A program made the translations under genes and the position numbers. Shown here in pieces: positions 22,853 through 25,721 of a DNA stretch of 25,721 nucleotides. The stretch is from the IMG/VR virus record IMGVR_UViG_3300031976_000209, positions 1 to 25,721 of that record, one strand, 5' to 3'. A model generated the notes under the pieces. That model worked only from the letters and a program-made list of their open reading frames with translations, did not search any database and was not told the origin of the DNA. Source of the stretch: a virus. Each line of letters starts with the position of its first letter. Positions within the stretch are counted from its first letter, which is position 1.

Positions 22853-23008
22853 TTATCTTTTAATGTGTCTGTAGACTGTTGCTGGTGAAACCCCAACAAT
22901 TCTACTTATTCTTTTGCCTTTCATACCAAAACCGTATAAGGTGTTGATAAGAAACTCTCTAGACCATCCAACCTTTTTATACTTCCTCTTAGAATGGGAT
23001 GTCTGCAT
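22853..23008 (-). CDS. Short helix-turn-helix DNA-binding protein, 51 aa
   Basis: Found by reading the sequence: GGAGGAG lies nine bases before the ATG, which sits inside the last codons of the SSB-like gene in another frame. A basic N terminus (SHSKRKYKKVGWSREF) precedes a helix-turn-helix of the Hin/resolvase type: GKRISRIVGVSPATVYRHIKR (residues 31-51, split here as GKRISRIVGV and SPATVYRHIKR). That two-helix pattern with G-V-S at the turn and T-V-Y-R in the recognition helix is strong. With no catalytic domain it is likely a small regulator or origin-binding protein, possibly acting on the palindromes nearby. The DNA target is unknown. Confidence 0.8.
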   Translation of the reverse strand: MQTSHSKRKYKKVGWSREFLINTLYGFGMKGKRISRIVGVSPATVYRHIKR

Positions 23009-23612
23009 CTTTTTTCACTCCTCCTTCCCATTGCTTTACAAACTTAACAACATAAGGTGTCCTCTCTTGACCCTCTTTGTTTTTATAAGGCTTACCAGTA
23101 TCTATCATAGCAATTACTGGTGTACCATCAATATCTGAAGCTTGTAGTGGCGGTAAAACCTGTACCTCAACGTCTTGACCGTCCATTTTAACCACTTTTC
23201 TAGGTATCTCTACACCAATAGTCTCACAGAACCTAAAGTATCTTTTATTACCGCTAGAATTAGACACAAAATCATCACCTTCTTTTGGCTCTAAGAATCT
23301 AAAGATTCCATTTGATTTGTAAGTTCTACCTACATACTCTTTTCCAGAGTATTTCTGGTCACCTTTTTTATACTCAAACTCTTCGTTTTTACCGTCAACA
23401 ACAAACTCATAGTTATAAACTAAAGCCTTAAATGTTTTACCGTCTTTAGTCCATGACACTTCTCTGCTTGTTGATGATTGTAGGTGTCCATAAAATTCGC
23501 CTCTTACATTTGGCGCATTTTTAGGTTTTGAATCTGTTTCTTCGCCTGGAACAAAGAAACTCTCTGTATCGTTTAACATTTCGTCAAACATTTTAGCTGT
23601 TTCATTAGCCAT
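22989..23612 (-). CDS. SSB-like protein, 207 aa
   Basis: The start overlaps the annealase stop (TAATG), with AAGGAG inside that gene. The protein ends KKDADIPF, the acidic-hydrophobic tip by which single-strand binding proteins recruit partners. The body is beta-rich (VSWTKDGKTFKALVYNYEFV, YVGRTYKSNGIFRFLEP, KRYFRFCETIGVEI) with aromatics spaced as in OB-fold ssDNA binders. Location next to an annealing protein and nuclease agrees. The fold is not proven here, but the tip plus context make an SSB role likely; coating ssDNA at replication forks and recombination intermediates would follow. Confidence 0.7.
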   Translation of the reverse strand: MANETAKMFDEMLNDTESFFVPGEETDSKPKNAPNVRGEFYGHLQSSTSREVSWTKDGKTFKALVYNYEFVVDGKNEEFEYKKGDQKYSGKEYVGRTYKSNGIFRFLEPKEGDDFVSNSSGNKRYFRFCETIGVEIPRKVVKMDGQDVEVQVLPPLQASDIDGTPVIAMIDTGKPYKNKEGQERTPYVVKFVKQWEGGVKKDADIPF

Positions 23613-24160
23613 TATTTATCTCCTTTTTGATTTTTAATAATTGTTTTACAATGTTCCAAACTTTTTGCATAGTTTGATTCGTTTACTTTACCATTTTTAA
23701 TAGCATCTAACATAGACTGTTTGATAGCCTCATCTTTAACTTGATTAGCAAACTTAGTTATTTCTTTCTTTTGCTTATCAGTTATGTCGTCTGGTAAGTC
23801 CTCACCAGCAAACAATACAAGGCCAAGACCATGTAGTGCTATTGCTTTTGCTAAACATCTTTGAATTGATGTGTTTATTTGAAAAGCATTTGGTGTATCA
23901 ATAGTTTGGTTTTTATTATCAAGAACAGGATGAATCTGAGTTCTTGTAATACCCTCAATTGTTACACTTACTTTTGTGTAGTAACCTGTATCTGTTTGCA
24001 TATAAGGCATACTATCATATTCGTGTACTTCCCAAGTTGCCTCTGGAAATACTTTTAACATCTCTCTTACTGCATGCGCCCAAGACAAGTAATCAAACTT
24101 ACCTTTTTGCTCTGCTAATTTAGAGATGTCAACGTCTTTTAGTTTTTGAAATACACTCAC
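23612..24160 (-). CDS. Sak3/DUF1071-type single-strand annealing protein, 182 aa
   Basis: The start is GTG with AAAGGAG seven bases upstream. Key features: FDYLSWAHAVREMLKVFPEA (residues 22-41), then MPYMQTDTGYYTKVSVTIEG, PVLDNKNQTIDTP, and INTSIQRCLAKAIALHGLGL leading to VLFAGEDLPDD (about 94-125). The YLSWA-A and R-L-K-AIA-HGLGL-x-x-x-AGEDLP motifs are characteristic of the Sak3 (DUF1071) recombinases, which anneal complementary single strands. The pairing with a Cas4/RecB-like exonuclease and SSB forms a recombination unit. Family confidence is high; a direct function in this phage is inferred. Confidence 0.87.
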   Translation of the reverse strand: MSVFQKLKDVDISKLAEQKGKFDYLSWAHAVREMLKVFPEATWEVHEYDSMPYMQTDTGYYTKVSVTIEGITRTQIHPVLDNKNQTIDTPNAFQINTSIQRCLAKAIALHGLGLVLFAGEDLPDDITDKQKKEITKFANQVKDEAIKQSMLDAIKNGKVNESNYAKSLEHCKTIIKNQKGDK

Positions 24161-24171
24161 GTTTATCTCCT

Positions 24172-24990
24172 TTACTTTTTCTTAAAAAAAGGCGGGTTAC
24201 AATGGTCCAGGAATCTGCAATATCTACAATTCCAATCCTCAACAGGACTGAATCTTTCCCTAAACATTGGTAAGCCTTTTTTGTGTTCTTCGTTTACGTT
24301 TACCCAAAAGTTTCTTGCATGTTCAAGAGAACTCATAGGTACTTGAAATGCTCTCATTTGTGAGTTGTCTTTATTGTAATAATACAACCACATACTATCG
24401 AGCCTCCCAAATTTTTCTTGTACTGCTAACCCATAAGTACCTAACTGTAATTCTTGATGTTTAGATGCTTCTGGGTCTTTATATCTTCCAAACTTTTTAG
24501 ACCATGAATAACTAGCCATAGTTTTGAAATCTATCAAATGTACACTACCGTCAGTATCGCTAACTGCTACAAGGTCATAGAAACCTCTAACATTTAAATC
24601 AGTAATAAACACTTCACCTTCAATGTAATACTTGAAACTTTCTTTTTGTATATTCTTTATATCTTTTTCTTTACTATATATAGATTCTTCATATGTAGTA
24701 TTACTACTTATAGTATTACTATATATAGTAGTATCGGAAAGTGCTTGCTGTAAATCATCATGTACAATTGTACCTAAACGCATAATTCTAGATGATTTTT
24801 CATTAGGCGGATTAGTGGATTCTACAAGCTCAACAGACTCATAGTATAGTTTTCTAGAACAAGTACCAGCTCCAGAAGCATGATAATGGTTTTGTTTACC
24901 GTCATATCTCTCTTTGAAGTTTTCTTCGTTCTTTCTTTTGATGTGTTCGTTGTAGATAAACTCAATATCTACAGGACATTTTGATTTCAA
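24172..24990 (-). CDS. Cas4/RecB-like PD-(D/E)XK exonuclease, 272 aa
   Basis: The start is TTG, set by AGGAG five bases upstream; no nearby ATG is in frame. GAGTCSRKLYYES supplies C44; RIMRLGTIVHDDLQ follows with the helix typical of RecB nucleases. EGEVFI, RGFYDLV and LIDFKTM give the E, D and D-x-K active-site residues (about residues 124-155), and HQELQLGTYGLAV is the QxxxY-type motif of this family. WNCRYCRFLDHC provides C255, C258 and C264, which with C44 fit the four-cysteine iron-sulfur site of Cas4. It would resect DNA ends for the annealase. Residues about 80-110 are a poorly conserved linker coded by palindromic DNA. Confidence 0.9.
   Translation of the reverse strand: MKSKCPVDIEFIYNEHIKRKNEENFKERYDGKQNHYHASGAGTCSRKLYYESVELVESTNPPNEKSSRIMRLGTIVHDDLQQALSDTTIYSNTISSNTTYEESIYSKEKDIKNIQKESFKYYIEGEVFITDLNVRGFYDLVAVSDTDGSVHLIDFKTMASYSWSKKFGRYKDPEASKHQELQLGTYGLAVQEKFGRLDSMWLYYYNKDNSQMRAFQVPMSSLEHARNFWVNVNEEHKKGLPMFRERFSPVEDWNCRYCRFLDHCNPPFFKKK
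24674..24730. repeat. Cluster of four A/T palindromes inside the exonuclease gene
   Basis: Perfect or centre-spaced palindromes are CTATATATAG (24674-24683), GTAGTA-T-TACTAC (24695-24707), TATAGTA-T-TACTATA (24709-24723) and TACTATATATAGTA (24717-24730). They fall in the codons of the exonuclease's variable linker, where coding constraint is low. Repeated TAGTAxTACTA half-sites could bind a dimeric regulator, form DNA cruciforms, or make RNA hairpins. Chance enrichment in AT-rich DNA is possible, but the density of four in 57 bases is unusual for this window. Confidence 0.5.
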
Positions 24991-24998
24991 ATTATCTC

Positions 24999-25166
24999 CT
25001 AGTTTTCTGAAACAAACGATTCAATAAGTTCTGATATAGCTTGATTCATAGACATTCCTTTAGTGTAGCAGGTGCCTTTAAATTTATTCCATAAGTTCTT
25101 ATCCATGTTTGTTATAATCACGTTCTTTTTAGTTTTTATCTGTTCTTGATTCTCATGATTTCTCAT
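24999..25166 (-). CDS. Ribbon-helix-helix regulator-like protein, 55 aa
   Basis: Found by reading the sequence. AAAGGAG lies upstream; TTG at 25169 and ATG at 25166 are adjacent in frame, and ATG is listed. After a polar lead, KNVIITNMDKNLWNKFK gives a short beta strand and first helix, and GMSMNQAISELIESFV gives the second helix: the Arc/CopG ribbon-helix-helix plan with its G-x-S-x-x-x-A-I-x-x-L-I core. Such dimers bind operator palindromes. It ends just ahead of the exonuclease Shine-Dalgarno, and a 19-bp palindrome lies 34 bases upstream of its start, suggesting autoregulation. Family is likely; the target is inferred. Confidence 0.78.
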   Translation of the reverse strand: MRNHENQEQIKTKKNVIITNMDKNLWNKFKGTCYTKGMSMNQAISELIESFVSEN

Positions 25167-25199
25167 CAATTTTTTCGTCTCCTTTACTTTGATATGCGA

Positions 25200-25218
25200 G
25201 GTAACTTTTATAGTTACC
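25200..25218. promoter_or_regulatory. 19-bp palindrome, candidate operator or hairpin
   Basis: GGTAACT-TTTAT-AGTTACC is a perfect 7-bp inverted repeat with a five-base centre, lying between a promoter-like pair and the ribbon-helix-helix gene. In that position it could be an operator for the adjacent regulator or a hairpin in the leader of the recombination operon. No run of U follows in the leftward transcript, so it is not a typical intrinsic terminator in that direction. Confidence 0.5.
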
Positions 25219-25234
25219 CCACATATTGTTCTTT

Positions 25235-25263
25235 ATTTTATTAATGCTTAGGTTAATAAACAA
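25235..25263 (-). promoter_or_regulatory. Candidate sigma-70-type promoter, leftward
   Basis: On the leftward strand TTGTTT (25263-25258) and TAAAAT (25240-25235) are separated by 17 bases, the optimal spacing; the -10 matches consensus at five of six positions and the -35 at three. It would start transcription near the 19-bp palindrome and drive the ribbon-helix-helix, exonuclease, annealase and SSB genes. AT-rich DNA gives frequent chance matches, so confidence is limited. Confidence 0.4.
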
Positions 25264-25271
25264 CATTTATT

Positions 25272-25340
25272 TTAATATAATCTTCTAATAAAATCATAGA
25301 AAATAAATAATACCATAGCTCCTAGTACTAACTCTGTCAT
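25272..25340 (-). CDS. Membrane micro-protein, 22 aa
   Basis: AGGAGG sits five bases before the ATG, which overlaps the TGA of the upstream gene (ATGA). The peptide is one short hydrophobic span followed by a basic end (ELVLGAMVLFIFYDFIRRLY). Very short phage membrane peptides are known, but the length makes conservation essential evidence that I cannot check. The initiation site is as strong as for any gene in the window. Function is unknown. Confidence 0.6.
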   Translation of the reverse strand: MTELVLGAMVLFIFYDFIRRLY

Positions 25341-25498
25341 TTAACCTCCTTCTTTGGTACTTCGTGACTACCAAAAGCTTTAATAAATTGATAGAGTACG
25401 TCCTCGTCTTCCATCTTAGACATGATATATTCCTGTGTTTCTGCTGATTCGTTTTTACATAACATCAGCCTCATTTTAGTATGGTCTGGCTTCCTCAT
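25337..25498 (-). CDS. Small hypothetical protein, 53 aa
   Basis: AAGGAGG lies four bases upstream and the ATG overlaps the previous gene's TGA. The product is charged and helical with several Met residues (MRKPDHTKMRLMLCKNESAE) and an acidic middle (MSKMEDEDVLYQFIKAFG), ending in VPKKEVK. There is a single cysteine and no known motif. ATGA overlaps on both sides and good Shine-Dalgarno spacing indicate a co-translated set with its neighbours. No function is assigned. Confidence 0.7.
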   Translation of the reverse strand: MRKPDHTKMRLMLCKNESAETQEYIMSKMEDEDVLYQFIKAFGSHEVPKKEVK

Positions 25499-25638
25499 TT
25501 TTCCTCCTTAAGGGTTTTTACTTGTTTTTGTAGTTCTTCATGTTCCTTTTTAAGTTTTTCGTGGTCATTACGCAATGATTTAAATTTAAAATGTAAGTCT
25601 TTAATTTCATGACTAAAATATGAAGTTCTTGCGTCCAT
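25495..25638 (-). CDS. Small coiled-coil protein, 47 aa
   Basis: GAGGAGG precedes the ATG, which overlaps the upstream gene's TAA (TAATG); the TGA overlaps the next ATG. Most of the product is a charged helix with heptad spacing (LRNDHEKLKKEHEELQKQVK), giving a likely dimeric coiled coil. The N terminus (MDARTSYFSHEIKDL) is less regular. It may dimerise or bind partner proteins; no family is recognised. Confidence 0.7.
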   Translation of the reverse strand: MDARTSYFSHEIKDLHFKFKSLRNDHEKLKKEHEELQKQVKTLKEEK

Positions 25639-25721
25639 TATTCCTCCTCCTCTTCTTTTATAAATTCAACATTTACATTATCAAATGTCCACATAAATGG
25701 CTCTCTACCATAATGTACTAA
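25638..25721 (-). CDS. C-terminal end of a gene entering from the right edge (partial)
   Basis: The last 27 codons of a leftward frame are visible, ending in an acidic run (FIKEEEEE) and a TAA that overlaps the ATG of the coiled-coil gene. The preceding residues include YGREPFMWTFDNVNVEF. The GA-rich codons for the acidic tail double as the neighbour's Shine-Dalgarno site. The family cannot be determined from this fragment. Confidence 0.65.
   Translation of the reverse strand, partial: LVHYGREPFMWTFDNVNVEFIKEEEEE

Noticed and set aside
24674-24730. The palindrome cluster as a CRISPR array
   Set aside because: Repeats are short, A/T-only and unequally spaced, with no unique spacers; the Cas4-like gene alone does not imply CRISPR.
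25200-25218. The 19-bp palindrome as an intrinsic terminator
   Set aside because: No U-run follows it in the leftward transcript; an operator or leader hairpin fits better.

Overview
This AT-rich window looks like part of a tailed-phage (Caudovirales-type) genome, probably a marine phage with podovirus-like virion architecture. The basis is the tightly packed small genes with start/stop overlaps, the two opposing blocks of virion and DNA-metabolism genes, and protein families typical of uncultured marine phages. The host cannot be named from the sequence. No terminase, portal, major capsid, DNA polymerase or integrase gene is seen, so this is a fragment of a larger genome; capsid and packaging genes presumably lie left of position 1.

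Positions 1-18859 are a rightward virion block. First come small connector-like proteins (41-2981), including two tandem paralogues at 1595 and 2059. A holin-like membrane protein and two very small proteins follow (2983-3625). Next are a 999-aa tail/nozzle-type protein, a 317-aa structural protein and a 423-aa fibre-like protein (3626-8849). After an 84-nt AT-rich gap come five genes of 277, 215, 598, 1196 and 1015 aa, whose sizes and order recall the internal core/ejection proteins of T7-like podoviruses.

Positions 18840-25721 are a leftward DNA-metabolism and regulatory block, tail-to-tail with the virion block (stops overlap by 20 bp). Reading leftward from the right edge: three tiny ORFs and the end of another; a promoter-like pair and a 19-bp palindrome; a ribbon-helix-helix protein; a Cas4/RecB-like nuclease; a Sak3/DUF1071 single-strand annealing protein; an SSB-like protein ending DIPF; a short helix-turn-helix protein; a structured stretch; a zinc-ribbon protein; small membrane and basic proteins; a 104-aa conserved-looking protein; an HNH endonuclease; three overlapping small genes; a DnaB-family helicase; a RuvC-like resolvase; and a PD-(D/E)XK endonuclease.

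The working picture is replication driven by a phage DnaB-type helicase, apparently with host polymerase unless one lies outside the window, plus exonuclease/annealase recombination and RuvC-type resolution. Nine short genes were found by reading for Shine-Dalgarno sites and start/stop overlaps: 3291, 22335, 22487, 22581, 22853, 24999, 25272, 25337 and 25495, plus a tentative one at 22752. All functional names are motif-based; no database search was possible.
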